Below are positions 7,832 to 15,017 of a stretch of 21,313 nt of DNA, piece after piece. The notes beneath the pieces are model-generated. The model saw nothing but the letters and a program-made list of their open reading frames with translations. It did not search any database and had not been told where the DNA came from. Numbering within the stretch: position 1 is the stretch's first letter; each line of letters opens with the position of its first letter. Made by a program: the position numbers and the translations under genes. This stretch comes from a virus, in IMG/VR virus record IMGVR_UViG_3300039191_000075, positions 1 to 21,313 of that record; one strand, 5' to 3'.

Positions 7832-8680
7832 TTAGATCTTCTGTTGCCAGTAATCCAATCCGTGGTCTACAATAACATCGCTGGCTTTTGAACGGCCTTG
7901 ATGCTTACGATCTCCTTTTAAATGGTCAATCCATTGACCTAGTACACAATTGATTAACGGATGTCCGCCACCGCCTGTCTTGGCTGTTCGTATGTACATG
8001 TCTGCAGAATAGTCAAGAACGTTAGAGTGCTTAACGTTCTTGCGTTTTAGTATGTCGCCGAACACGTAACTGTCGTGCCATTCGTCAAGAGTGAAGATAC
8101 CATTTTCTGCATCTTCGTAAAACTGTTCAAGCTCTTGTAGGAATTCTTGACAGGCCACGTTCTTTACATTCAACCCGTAAAATCCACACTCGGGCCAAGT
8201 CTGTGCAGCCTTGCCTCGTCCAACGTATGTGAGCCATTTATTGTTCGGCAGCAGGGCGTTAAACTCTTCGTAGCTCCACGGAGAGTGCACAAAGGTATCA
8301 GCGTCAATCCATACACACCAATCACTTGAGCGGTTACAGGCATCTAGTACAGCGTAGATCTTATTTGCAAATCTGACTGCATCCCACTTGAAAGCCTTGT
8401 TACTGTCCCTGCGCCTACTTCTTACAGGATCTTGAGATATGTCGCCATTGGCTTTGGGGACATTGCCCCACCTGTTCTTAAACTGACTGAGCTTGCGTAA
8501 CACCTTTGCATCGAATATTGTGATGTTCTCTGGGCTGGGATTAACAGGTGAACAGTCCTCAGCATAAACCAATAACTTGATACGCTTGTCAACGTTTTCA
8601 GCAAAACTGTCTAGAAAACGCTGACCGTATAGATCTAATCCAGGCTTATGAAAAGTAGTGACTAGTGTGATGTCTTTCAT
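7832..8680 (-). CDS. putative GT-A-like glycosyltransferase
   Basis: A 282-residue protein starting MKDITLVTTFHKPGLDLYG, with CVWIDADTFV (122-131) whose D-A-D is a typical GT-A metal site, and a later HDSYVF/GGGGHPLINCVLG region. Proteins of this type occur in marine T4-like phages as unnamed sugar transferases. It sits in the middle of the sulfotransferase array, with the shortened paralog after it and the two loop-variant paralogs before it, 2 bases from its neighbour. Role in the same glycan pathway is inferred from position. Confidence 0.6.
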   Translation of the reverse strand: MKDITLVTTFHKPGLDLYGQRFLDSFAENVDKRIKLLVYAEDCSPVNPSPENITIFDAKVLRKLSQFKNRWGNVPKANGDISQDPVRSRRRDSNKAFKWDAVRFANKIYAVLDACNRSSDWCVWIDADTFVHSPWSYEEFNALLPNNKWLTYVGRGKAAQTWPECGFYGLNVKNVACQEFLQELEQFYEDAENGIFTLDEWHDSYVFGDILKRKNVKHSNVLDYSADMYIRTAKTGGGGHPLINCVLGQWIDHLKGDRKHQGRSKASDVIVDHGLDYWQQKI

Positions 8681-8682
8681 AA

Positions 8683-9348
8683 TTAGTAGTTAAACTTCTC
8701 AAAGTCGTTGGCAAATACTTCTTCGATAATCGCACGTGACTTTTTTGACATTCTAAAGTTGTTAGTCCTAAGCTCTTTTTCTGCGCCTGTGTACAACTGA
8801 ATGCCGTCATCAATACCGGTTGCTTGCTGGACTTGAGCAAACTCTTCATCAAAGTTTTCAAACCTGATGATGTAGTCGATTTTATCACCTGGTACTGTGT
8901 CGGTTGAGTCGTTGCTTAACCATTGACATTGTGTAAAAGTGAACTTATGACGTGCACCCGACCAGCCGCCTTTGTCAACGTCTTTGCCCATAAGAAAAGA
9001 TGCTTCTTGATAGAACTGACTAAGCCATGCGTCAAACCCCTTTTCCCAAACCGAAAGTTCAAACGCAGCCTTTGGGTTTTTCTTTTCTAGACCACGCAGT
9101 ACTCCGCCGTGGAAGTTATACCAACCAATTGCACGATCATATGGATTTCTTACTATAGACCATGTAACGTAATTCGACATATCGAAGCCGGTGTTCATGT
9201 ACTCGTAGTTTGCTGAAAACGGCGCATCCATCTCCTCGTAGTTGTTCTTGTACCAATAAAATATGTTTGGTGATTCAGCACCGACAACAGTGATATACGC
9301 ACTGTCTTTGATGCCGTCTTTGTCGTTGTTTGTACCGAGGTAACTCAT
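8683..9348 (-). CDS. sulfotransferase paralog with degenerate PAPS loop (copy 1)
   Basis: A 221-residue protein. It keeps the 3'-phosphate motif SIVRNPYDRAIGWY (64-77), the WEKGFDAWL and QCQWLSND regions and the family tail EVFANDFEKFNY. Where the paralog at 10018 has HITKCAGSSV, this one has VVGAESPNIFYWY (21-33), without the P-K-x-G-S/T loop lysine. Its nearest relative is the adjacent gene at 9361. GGAGAAGAG lies just upstream of the ATG. It may be a non-catalytic or neofunctionalised sulfotransferase-fold protein. Confidence 0.68.
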   Translation of the reverse strand: MSYLGTNNDKDGIKDSAYITVVGAESPNIFYWYKNNYEEMDAPFSANYEYMNTGFDMSNYVTWSIVRNPYDRAIGWYNFHGGVLRGLEKKNPKAAFELSVWEKGFDAWLSQFYQEASFLMGKDVDKGGWSGARHKFTFTQCQWLSNDSTDTVPGDKIDYIIRFENFDEEFAQVQQATGIDDGIQLYTGAEKELRTNNFRMSKKSRAIIEEVFANDFEKFNY

Positions 9349-9360
9349 TTCTCTTCTCCG

Positions 9361-10014
9361 TTAATAATTGAAATATTCAAAATCGCTTGCAAATATTTCT
9401 TCAATGATTTTCTTAGAGCCCGACGTCATTCCGAAGTCGTCTCCCCTTAATGAAAAGTCTGTAGAGTCGTAGATGTTAACATCTTCAGTTATTCCTAAGA
9501 TTTCTTTTATCTCAGGAAGCTCTTTATCAAACTCTTCAAATTTTACAATCTTGTCAATACAAGGTTTAGAACGACTCAAATCGTTAGTAAACCACTGACA
9601 CTGATTAAAAACAAATGCAAATCGTTCAGTAGTGTGCCCTGTGTCGTCTATTAAGCTATCAATGATATAGTTTGCTGAATATGCAAAGTGTCTAAGCCAA
9701 ACATCAAACCCTTTCCTCCACATTGAAAACTCAAACTCGACTATAGGGTTAATAACACTGTGATACCTCAAGAACACCCCATATAGGTAATACCATCCAA
9801 CTGCTCTATCATACGGGTTCCTTACAAGTCCCCAAGTAAAACAGTCGTTTGATATAGCTGGCTTTAGAAAATCATACGGTGCAAATGTGTATGAATCGCA
9901 GTTAGGATAATTTTCTAAGTACCAATGAAACAAGTTAATAGGACCGGCACCCGGCGCGACTATGAGTGCACTTTCGCGTAGATTGCTGTTTGTTGCCCAG
10001 CCTATACATGCCAT
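9361..10014 (-). CDS. sulfotransferase paralog with degenerate PAPS loop (copy 2)
   Basis: A 217-residue protein. The 3'-phosphate motif GLVRNPYDRAVGWY (62-75) and the FVFNQCQWFTND block are present, with tail EIFASDFEYFNY. The 5' loop reads APGAGPINLFHWY (20-32), glycine-rich but again without the conserved lysine. It shares the altered pattern (…NLFHWY / …NIFYWY) with the gene at 8683, so the change predates their duplication. It is part of the minus-strand run, 3 bases after the canonical paralog. Activity uncertain. Confidence 0.68.
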   Translation of the reverse strand: MACIGWATNSNLRESALIVAPGAGPINLFHWYLENYPNCDSYTFAPYDFLKPAISNDCFTWGLVRNPYDRAVGWYYLYGVFLRYHSVINPIVEFEFSMWRKGFDVWLRHFAYSANYIIDSLIDDTGHTTERFAFVFNQCQWFTNDLSRSKPCIDKIVKFEEFDKELPEIKEILGITEDVNIYDSTDFSLRGDDFGMTSGSKKIIEEIFASDFEYFNY

Positions 10015-10017
10015 GTG

Positions 10018-10731
10018 TTAATATCCCAAACGCTCGAAGTCGTCCTTAAAGATATGTTCGATAGCTCTTTTAGACTTCTTGTTTAGCGTTACCTTCTTTG
10101 ATATCAAAGTTTTATTTACAAATTCTAAATCTCGTGTTGTATTTAACAAATTTTTAATCGTTTGAAAGCCACTGTCGAGGTTTTCTACGCGCACAATGTG
10201 ATCTATACACAGCTTGTTATTGCTGTCAGTTAGCCAGTACGTTTGGTTAGTTTTAAAGTGATACCACATAGGGTCTACAGTTGACCTGGCACTTTGCCTA
10301 GGATCCAGCGATGCAGTGTCTGCGTATCGCTGAATCCAATAGTCAAAGCCTTTCTCCCACGCTTTTATTTCTACAGGATCGATCTCAAAGTCTCTCTGAT
10401 CAACAGTCCTGTCCAGCTGTGGAAACTGATACAGTACATAGTCTCGACCGTATTGTTTTTCTTGTTCCTTGAACGTTTGGGCCAGCTTCATCATATGTCC
10501 GTGATACCGGTACCAGCTCACTGCCCTACTGTAGGGATTTCTTACAACTGTCCACGTCATGTAGTTACTGCAATCGTAATTTTCTAAAAAGTACGACACC
10601 GGACGATGTGGAAGAAAGTCTGCATGTTTGGGTGAGTATCGCTGGTGATAGAAATTTGTCACACTAGATCCAGCGCATTTAGTGATGTGAATAAAGATGT
10701 GTTTCGGATCCTTGTGGACTATTATCGACAT
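10018..10731 (-). CDS. sulfotransferase, canonical member of the minus-strand paralog set
   Basis: A 237-residue protein with PAPS loop IFIHITKCAGSSVTNFY (TKCAGSS at 17-23) and 3'-phosphate motif TVVRNPYSRAVSWY (61-74), followed by FKTNQTYWLTD and tail HIFKDDFERLGY. This is the only member of the four-gene array with both motifs intact. It is first in the minus-strand run, after a divergent promoter region, with AAAGGA before the ATG. Probable substrate: a sugar hydroxyl in the glycan made by the neighbouring transferases (inference). Confidence 0.78.
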   Translation of the reverse strand: MSIIVHKDPKHIFIHITKCAGSSVTNFYHQRYSPKHADFLPHRPVSYFLENYDCSNYMTWTVVRNPYSRAVSWYRYHGHMMKLAQTFKEQEKQYGRDYVLYQFPQLDRTVDQRDFEIDPVEIKAWEKGFDYWIQRYADTASLDPRQSARSTVDPMWYHFKTNQTYWLTDSNNKLCIDHIVRVENLDSGFQTIKNLLNTTRDLEFVNKTLISKKVTLNKKSKRAIEHIFKDDFERLGY

Positions 10732-10751
10732 TGTGTATCCTTTCGTTTGAT

Positions 10752-10759
10752 GTATTTAA
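10752..10759 (-). promoter_or_regulatory. possible late promoter for the minus-strand run (CTTAAATA)
   Basis: On the minus strand the octamer is CTTAAATA, matching 6 of 8 bases of TATAAATA. It ends about 20 bases before the ATG of the 10018-10731 gene, the same spacing as the better octamers in this window. Confidence 0.35.
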
Positions 10760-10773
10760 GAGAGATCACAAAC

Positions 10774-10781
10774 CATAAATA
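10774..10781 (+). promoter_or_regulatory. T4-type late promoter, CATAAATA
   Basis: CATAAATA 18 bases before the ATG at 10799. It lies in the 67-base divergent gap and faces the plus-strand transferase. A four-codon ORF (MEPL) starts at 10788 and its TGA overlaps the gene start. Confidence 0.5.
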
Positions 10782-10798
10782 CTCGATATGGAACCACT

Positions 10799-11644
10799 AT
10801 GAAATTCAGCCTATGGACTGAGTATGGCGCTCGCAATAGCCATCCTGTATTCAAAGCAATGACAGAAGCTATTATCCGTCTAGGTCACACTTACGAAGAA
10901 AATGACAGAGACTGTGACGTTGACGTAATATGGAGCGTTCTATGGGCAGGTCGAATGGCTCCTAATAAAGCAATCTACAACAACGGTAAACCTACAATAG
11001 TCTTAGAAGTCGGTGGCATTCAGCGCAATCAAACTTGGAAAGTTGGCCTCAATGGTATTGACCGTGCGCACTTAATGACTTCGCACGGTAATGATGGTGC
11101 AAGGGCTCATATGCTAGGGCTGGAGTTAACGTCATGGTCAACTGTTGATGATTACATATTGGTATGCTGTCAGAACCCAAAAAGTGATAACTGGCTAGGC
11201 ATGCCAACTGCAGAGTGGGCTAGAAACACTGTAGAGACTATTCGTATGCACTCAGACAGGCCCATCGTAATACGCCCGCATCCTAGAGCTCCGTTTAGAG
11301 CAGTACTACCACCTAGTTACAATGCAACTATTCAACACCCTGCCAAAGTGTTAGGCACTTACGATGACTTTGACTTGACATTTAAACATGCTCATGCTGT
11401 GGTGAGTTGGAGTTCGAATCCTGGGCCTCAAGCAATTGTCGCAGGAGTGCCTGCATTTGTGGGACCTAAAAGTCTTGCATGGGACGTTGCTAACCACAAT
11501 TTGAACACAATAGAAACACCTACCAAACCTGACAGAACTCAATGGCTTAACGACTACGCACACACAGAATACACCACAGACGAAGTAGCCCAAGGCAAGC
11601 CTTTGAAATATTTGATAAATCACTTGACACACACCAAAAGTTAA
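10799..11644 (+). CDS. KpsC-like glycosyltransferase, paralog 4
   Basis: A 281-residue protein with ILVCCQNPKSDNW, RPIVIRPHPR (intact block), AHAVVSWSSNPGPQAIVAGVPAF and a tail YTTDEVAQGKPLKYL, the same order as paralogs 1-3. The N-terminus (MKFSLWTEYGARNSHPVFKA) differs from the others. It is transcribed alone from the divergent promoter region. Its end carries the -35 box of a sigma-70-like promoter for the next operon. Likely the right edge of the glycan island. Confidence 0.62.
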   Translation: MKFSLWTEYGARNSHPVFKAMTEAIIRLGHTYEENDRDCDVDVIWSVLWAGRMAPNKAIYNNGKPTIVLEVGGIQRNQTWKVGLNGIDRAHLMTSHGNDGARAHMLGLELTSWSTVDDYILVCCQNPKSDNWLGMPTAEWARNTVETIRMHSDRPIVIRPHPRAPFRAVLPPSYNATIQHPAKVLGTYDDFDLTFKHAHAVVSWSSNPGPQAIVAGVPAFVGPKSLAWDVANHNLNTIETPTKPDRTQWLNDYAHTEYTTDEVAQGKPLKYLINHLTHTKS

Positions 11645-11652
11645 TGTAACAT
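11624..11652 (+). promoter_or_regulatory. sigma-70-like early promoter for the 435-aa gene and uvsW
   Basis: TTGACA (11624-11629), a 17-base spacer, then TAACAT (11647-11652; 4 of 6 matches). It sits at the end of the transferase gene and in the 40-base gap before 11685. Good -35 and spacing; no test of activity is possible here. Confidence 0.5.
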
Positions 11653-11684
11653 AGTTAGACAATGTTAAAATTAGGTATCAAAAA

Positions 11685-12992
11685 ATGAGTGTATATTCTG
11701 TTGAACACATCTTAAGAATGCTGGTAGGCCTTGACAATTCCAAGGGCCATTTTACTATTCCTGCTGGCGACAGGCCTGTAATCAGCAGCATCGCAAAACA
11801 GGTAACCCGTGGCACCGGCCTTACAGAACGTCAGCACGATCTTGTCAAGAGCAAACTGCTAGGCGTGCATTATGTCACGCAGTTTTACCGTCAAGGTGTT
11901 ACTCCCCACGAGTATGAAAAAGCTCTAGCAACAACTGATCTGCCTCTAAGAGAGATTGATCGAACTATGTCTATTGAACTTATAAACTCAATTGCTGACG
12001 AAGACATTAGCCAGTTCCTGGCGCAGCGATACGAAGATCGACTTAACTCGCCGTGGGTCAAAGTAACGTTTCCATTTAGTAAACGCATCATAACACTACT
12101 TGACAGTGTCAAAGAACACACCCAAGAAGTTATTCATTCGTCTGGTTCAAATAGCCAGTACTTCAAGTTCAACGAACGTATTGTATTCATGCTTCTAAAA
12201 ATATTTGAAGGCGAAGGCTTTGAGGTCGACAACGAGCTAACCGAGTATCTCAAAAAACTTGAGACCATAACCAAAAACAAGACTGCATATCTTCCCTACG
12301 CAAAAGAAGGTGTAGTGGAAAATCTGCATCCCGAAGCTCAATCAATTCTTGAGAGCAAGTTAGGCAAGCCTTCTGTCGAGAACTTCTTTCAGTACAAAGA
12401 CCGTTCTGTTCTATTTGATATTAGGTATTTCGACGAAGAACTGTTAGAGCAGTCAACAGAGAGATGTTCATCGCTTACAAAGAGGTTAATCAAACGTGAG
12501 TCAGTGCAGGTGCTAACAAGCCCAGCAGACTACACTATTGAAGAGATTGTAGAGTCGCTGATTGAGCTCAAGAGGTTCCCAGTGATGTGCATAGTGACTA
12601 ATCCTGACTCAGTAAGGGCTGTGTACAAAATACTTAAACACTGCACCTCTAATAACGAAGTAAGTGTGCTGTTTAGAATGGACAACGTCGTTGACCCAGA
12701 CTTCAACAAGTTTGTGAAAGACAACGAACTGAACTCGCCTGTGACTGATCACACAAAGGTTGTGTTTGTGTCAAAAGACAAACTTCCTAAGCCGTTGGTC
12801 AAGAGTGGCTGGTACCCAGAAGCTATTCTTCGAGTAGGCAGCACCCGCGTTCAGACTAAGATCGATCAGTGGACAACAGACTGCGATCTAGTAGTTCACT
12901 ATGACACTGTGGCATCGCCTTGGGTAAACCCGCACAGTAACAACGTTAGAAAAAGCAAGAAAAGGATTGTTGAAAAACTATATGGCGTGTAG
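11685..12992 (+). CDS. conserved phage protein of unknown function upstream of uvsW
   Basis: A 435-residue protein beginning MSVYSVEHILRML, with a Gly-Thr-Gly-Leu-Thr-Glu-Arg-Gln stretch near residues 48-55 that recalls large uncharacterised proteins of marine T4-like phages. I see no Walker, zinc or nuclease motif, no signal peptide and no membrane segment. The second half alternates beta-strand-like hydrophobic runs (FPVMCIVTNPDS, VSVLFRMDN, HTKVVFVSK), suggesting alpha/beta domains perhaps related to a helicase or nucleotide-binding fold without its catalytic motifs. Its end overlaps the uvsW start by 11 bases, so a function with UvsW is plausible but inferred. Confidence 0.7.
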   Translation: MSVYSVEHILRMLVGLDNSKGHFTIPAGDRPVISSIAKQVTRGTGLTERQHDLVKSKLLGVHYVTQFYRQGVTPHEYEKALATTDLPLREIDRTMSIELINSIADEDISQFLAQRYEDRLNSPWVKVTFPFSKRIITLLDSVKEHTQEVIHSSGSNSQYFKFNERIVFMLLKIFEGEGFEVDNELTEYLKKLETITKNKTAYLPYAKEGVVENLHPEAQSILESKLGKPSVENFFQYKDRSVLFDIRYFDEELLEQSTERCSSLTKRLIKRESVQVLTSPADYTIEEIVESLIELKRFPVMCIVTNPDSVRAVYKILKHCTSNNEVSVLFRMDNVVDPDFNKFVKDNELNSPVTDHTKVVFVSKDKLPKPLVKSGWYPEAILRVGSTRVQTKIDQWTTDCDLVVHYDTVASPWVNPHSNNVRKSKKRIVEKLYGV

Positions 12993-14004
12993 ACTAATAA
13001 TACAAGACGAAGTAAACATAAAACTAGAAGGGCTGCCTGTTGACATTCGACGCAAATGTGCAAGCGCCTTAAAGTACGAAGTTCCTTATGCTAGACACAT
13101 GCCTCAATACAAACTGGGCAGGTGGGACGGCAAAGTCGGGTTTTTTGGAATCGGCGGCAGCGGTTACTTAAATCACCTCGACAGGGTTATCGAAGTTCTC
13201 CAAAAGAACGGAATTGAAATAGATGACATAGTTGACAACCGTGAAGTTTACAGTTTCAACTTTCCTAAGGTTACAGAAGAATTTTGGGGAGATACCTGTT
13301 GGTCAAAGGGACACCCAGCAGAAGGGGAGCCCATTCGACTTCGCGACTATCAAGTAGAAGTCATCCAAAACTTTGTTAACAATCCTCAAGCATTACAAGA
13401 AGTTGCAACAGGCGCTGGTAAGACAATTATCACAGCTACATTATCGAAGCTAACCGAGCCGTATGGTCGCAGTCTTGTTGTAGTGCCTAACAAGAGCCTA
13501 GTTAGTCAAACAGAAGAAGACTATGTAAACTGTGGTCTTGATGTAGGCGTGTACTTTGGCGATAGAAAAGAACTTGGTGCGACACATACTATCTGCACAT
13601 GGCAGTCACTAAATGTCCTCGACAAGAAACACAAAGACGGATCGGGTGTACTGAGCCTTGCTGAGTTCCTAGAAGGCGTATCTACTATCATTATAGATGA
13701 GTGTCTTGACGGCGACACATTAGTTACAACTCCAACAGGGAAAGTTGCTATAAAGCACTTAGAGGTCAATGACGTAATAATTAACTTATGCGAAGAAACA
13801 AACACATATAAAGAAGACGTTATAGTTAAAGTACATAAAAATCTGTCAAACAGTGACTCTGAGAATATGCTAGAGTTAGAGTTTGACAACGGTAGTGCTA
13901 TTAAAGTAACAGCCAACCATAAGTTTTTAACTAACAAAGGCTGGGTAAGAGCAGACCAGCTAACTGATGATCTAGATATTATTGACATAAATACATACGG
14001 CTAA
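12982..14004 (+). CDS. uvsW: UvsW helicase N-half fused to N-intein
   Basis: UvsW is an SF2 helicase that unwinds R-loops and branched DNA in T4 and helps move replication from origins to recombination. Residues 1-240 are the N-extein: an N-terminal domain (LGRWDGKVGFFG), motif Q/I with Walker A ATGAGKT (Lys147), and the start of motif II, IIIDE. Residues 241-340 are a 100-aa N-intein that starts with Cys241 (CLDGDTLVTTP, block A) and holds block B (VTANHKF), then stops. The protein therefore lacks motifs III-VI and must be joined to the product of 14913-15755. ATG 12982 is chosen over upstream TTG codons because it aligns with UvsW starts. Confidence 0.85.
   Translation: MACRLIIQDEVNIKLEGLPVDIRRKCASALKYEVPYARHMPQYKLGRWDGKVGFFGIGGSGYLNHLDRVIEVLQKNGIEIDDIVDNREVYSFNFPKVTEEFWGDTCWSKGHPAEGEPIRLRDYQVEVIQNFVNNPQALQEVATGAGKTIITATLSKLTEPYGRSLVVVPNKSLVSQTEEDYVNCGLDVGVYFGDRKELGATHTICTWQSLNVLDKKHKDGSGVLSLAEFLEGVSTIIIDECLDGDTLVTTPTGKVAIKHLEVNDVIINLCEETNTYKEDVIVKVHKNLSNSDSENMLELEFDNGSAIKVTANHKFLTNKGWVRADQLTDDLDIIDINTYG
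13702..14001 (+). other. N-intein (IntN), 100 residues
   Basis: It begins with Cys1 and CLDGDTLVTTP (block A), and has LELEFDNGSAIKVTANHKF (block B with the T-x-x-H pattern). The end, DIIDINTYG, is where natural split inteins such as cyanobacterial DnaE IntN (about 102 aa) also stop. Length and motif order match functional trans-splicing inteins. Confidence 0.88.
13986..13993 (+). promoter_or_regulatory. T4-type late promoter inside IntN, CATAAATA
   Basis: CATAAATA within the last N-intein codons, 25 bases before the endonuclease ATG. The spacing is similar to other late octamers here. It would transcribe the endonuclease and the C-half of uvsW late, apart from the N-half. Confidence 0.5.
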
Positions 14005-14017
14005 AGGAGAAGTGTTT

Positions 14018-14926
14018 ATGGCAAAGAGTTTTGATATTGACAAGTTTAATAGAATTCTAAAGAGTTTTGCCCAAACGGTATGCGCAGAGAGTATATCGGT
14101 AAACGAAATAAGATTATCTAACGGAGTAACTATGACCACCAAGCGAGACATTCGCTTGTGTAAAAAAAGAGTAATGTCCGGCCATGCTGTATGGAAGGAA
14201 GAGTTTGACAGTTTGTATAGCACCGATATTACTGTTAGATTGCTTGCTGAAAAAACAGCAAGAGCAGTTACTTCAAAGAACGGTGGCATATCTTGTCAAG
14301 CAAAACACAGCAATAAGATAAAGGAAAACCTAAATAACGGAACACCTTGGAATAAAGGAATGAAAGGCAACTACCCTTATTCGTTGCCGGTGTCAGACGG
14401 AACTAAGAAAAAAATTAGTCTAGCAAATCAGGGCATCAAAAACGGAATGTACGGAAGTACAATGTCGTTAGCTGATCGGCAGCATCGTAGTAAAATAATG
14501 AAAGAAAAGATCTTAGCTGGAACATTTACTCCGAACTCTAATAACAGAAACACTCATTGGGATTCTTGGTACAGCGGCAAAATGTACAGGAGCTCGTGGG
14601 AAGCATTGTACCAATATTTCGACCAAGACGCAGAATACGAAACCGTACGCATCCCGTATACATTTAACGACATTGACTGCGTGTACATAGTTGACTTCGT
14701 TAATCATAGCAAACGACAGTTAATTGAAGTAAAACCTGCGGAATTGTTACATGACAAAAAGACCAAAGCAAAGCTAGCGGCAGCAGCCTCGTGGAGCAAA
14801 CAAAACAATTATGTATTCATAATCGCAGATAAGGATTTTCTCATCGCAAAAGGAGTTCCTGAGAGTTTAGAAAATTTCGACGCTAGTACACAAAACAAAA
14901 TTAGGAAGTTATATGAAATTAGTTAA
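14018..14926 (+). CDS. free-standing homing endonuclease, NUMOD3 plus PD-(D/E)xK/EDxHD-type domain
   Basis: A 302-residue protein. The middle has two NUMOD3-like DNA-binding repeats: NGTPWNKGMKG (107-117) and NGMYGSTMSLADRQHRSKI (142-160). The C-terminal nuclease-like domain has YRSSWE (Glu195), VYIVDF (Asp226) and LIEVKP (Glu237, Lys239), a pattern of Vsr-like EDxHD or PD-(D/E)xK homing nucleases. The start is ATG 14018, 8 bases after AAAGGAG, which overlaps the IntN stop. The end overlaps the C-intein start by 14 bases. It would be expected to cut intein-free uvsW alleles near the DECH codons (inference). Confidence 0.78.
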   Translation: MAKSFDIDKFNRILKSFAQTVCAESISVNEIRLSNGVTMTTKRDIRLCKKRVMSGHAVWKEEFDSLYSTDITVRLLAEKTARAVTSKNGGISCQAKHSNKIKENLNNGTPWNKGMKGNYPYSLPVSDGTKKKISLANQGIKNGMYGSTMSLADRQHRSKIMKEKILAGTFTPNSNNRNTHWDSWYSGKMYRSSWEALYQYFDQDAEYETVRIPYTFNDIDCVYIVDFVNHSKRQLIEVKPAELLHDKKTKAKLAAAASWSKQNNYVFIIADKDFLIAKGVPESLENFDASTQNKIRKLYEIS

Positions 14927-15017
14927 GAAGACAGTTATTAACAAGCCAGAAACTGTGTACAACTTACACGTTAAGAATGATCACAATTACATTGCTAATG
15001 ATACAGTTGTAGCAAAT
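14913..15017 (+). other. C-intein (IntC), 35 residues
   Basis: Starts at its own ATG, has block F (VYNLHVKNDHNYIA) and block G (TVVAN followed by Cys). Length equals that of DnaE-type IntC (about 35-36 aa). Confidence 0.88.

Larger units (their letters stand above)
1459..11644. other. accessory glycan-modification island between uvsY and the uvsW operon
   Basis: About 10 kb with no recognisable replication or virion gene, made of glycosyltransferases, sulfotransferases, a methyltransferase and a hydrolase in two converging runs plus one divergent gene. Core genes resume at both sides. Paralogous sets (four KpsC-like transferases, four related sulfotransferases) suggest growth by duplication and import. 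A copied uvsY tail near its left edge supports insertion next to uvsY. Confidence 0.75.
13702..15017 (+). mobile_element. split-intein / homing-endonuclease element inside uvsW
   Basis: Composite element: N-intein codons 13702-14001 plus stop, a free-standing endonuclease gene 14018-14926, and C-intein codons 14913-15017. Removing it joins GAT-GAG at 13696-13701 to TGC at 15018, restoring IIIDE-CHQA, the DECH box, without a scar. This layout matches the known fractured genes described from marine metagenomes, where split inteins flank free-standing endonuclease genes. Confidence 0.88.

Noticed and set aside
10294-10587. Plus-strand 97-codon ORF inside the canonical sulfotransferase
   Set aside because: Opposite to a gene with clear PAPS motifs; no recognisable domain or ribosome site.
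13521-13988. Minus-strand 155-codon ORF opposite uvsW
   Set aside because: It mirrors the uvsW/IntN reading frame, has a low-complexity Ser/Leu-rich composition and no ribosome site.
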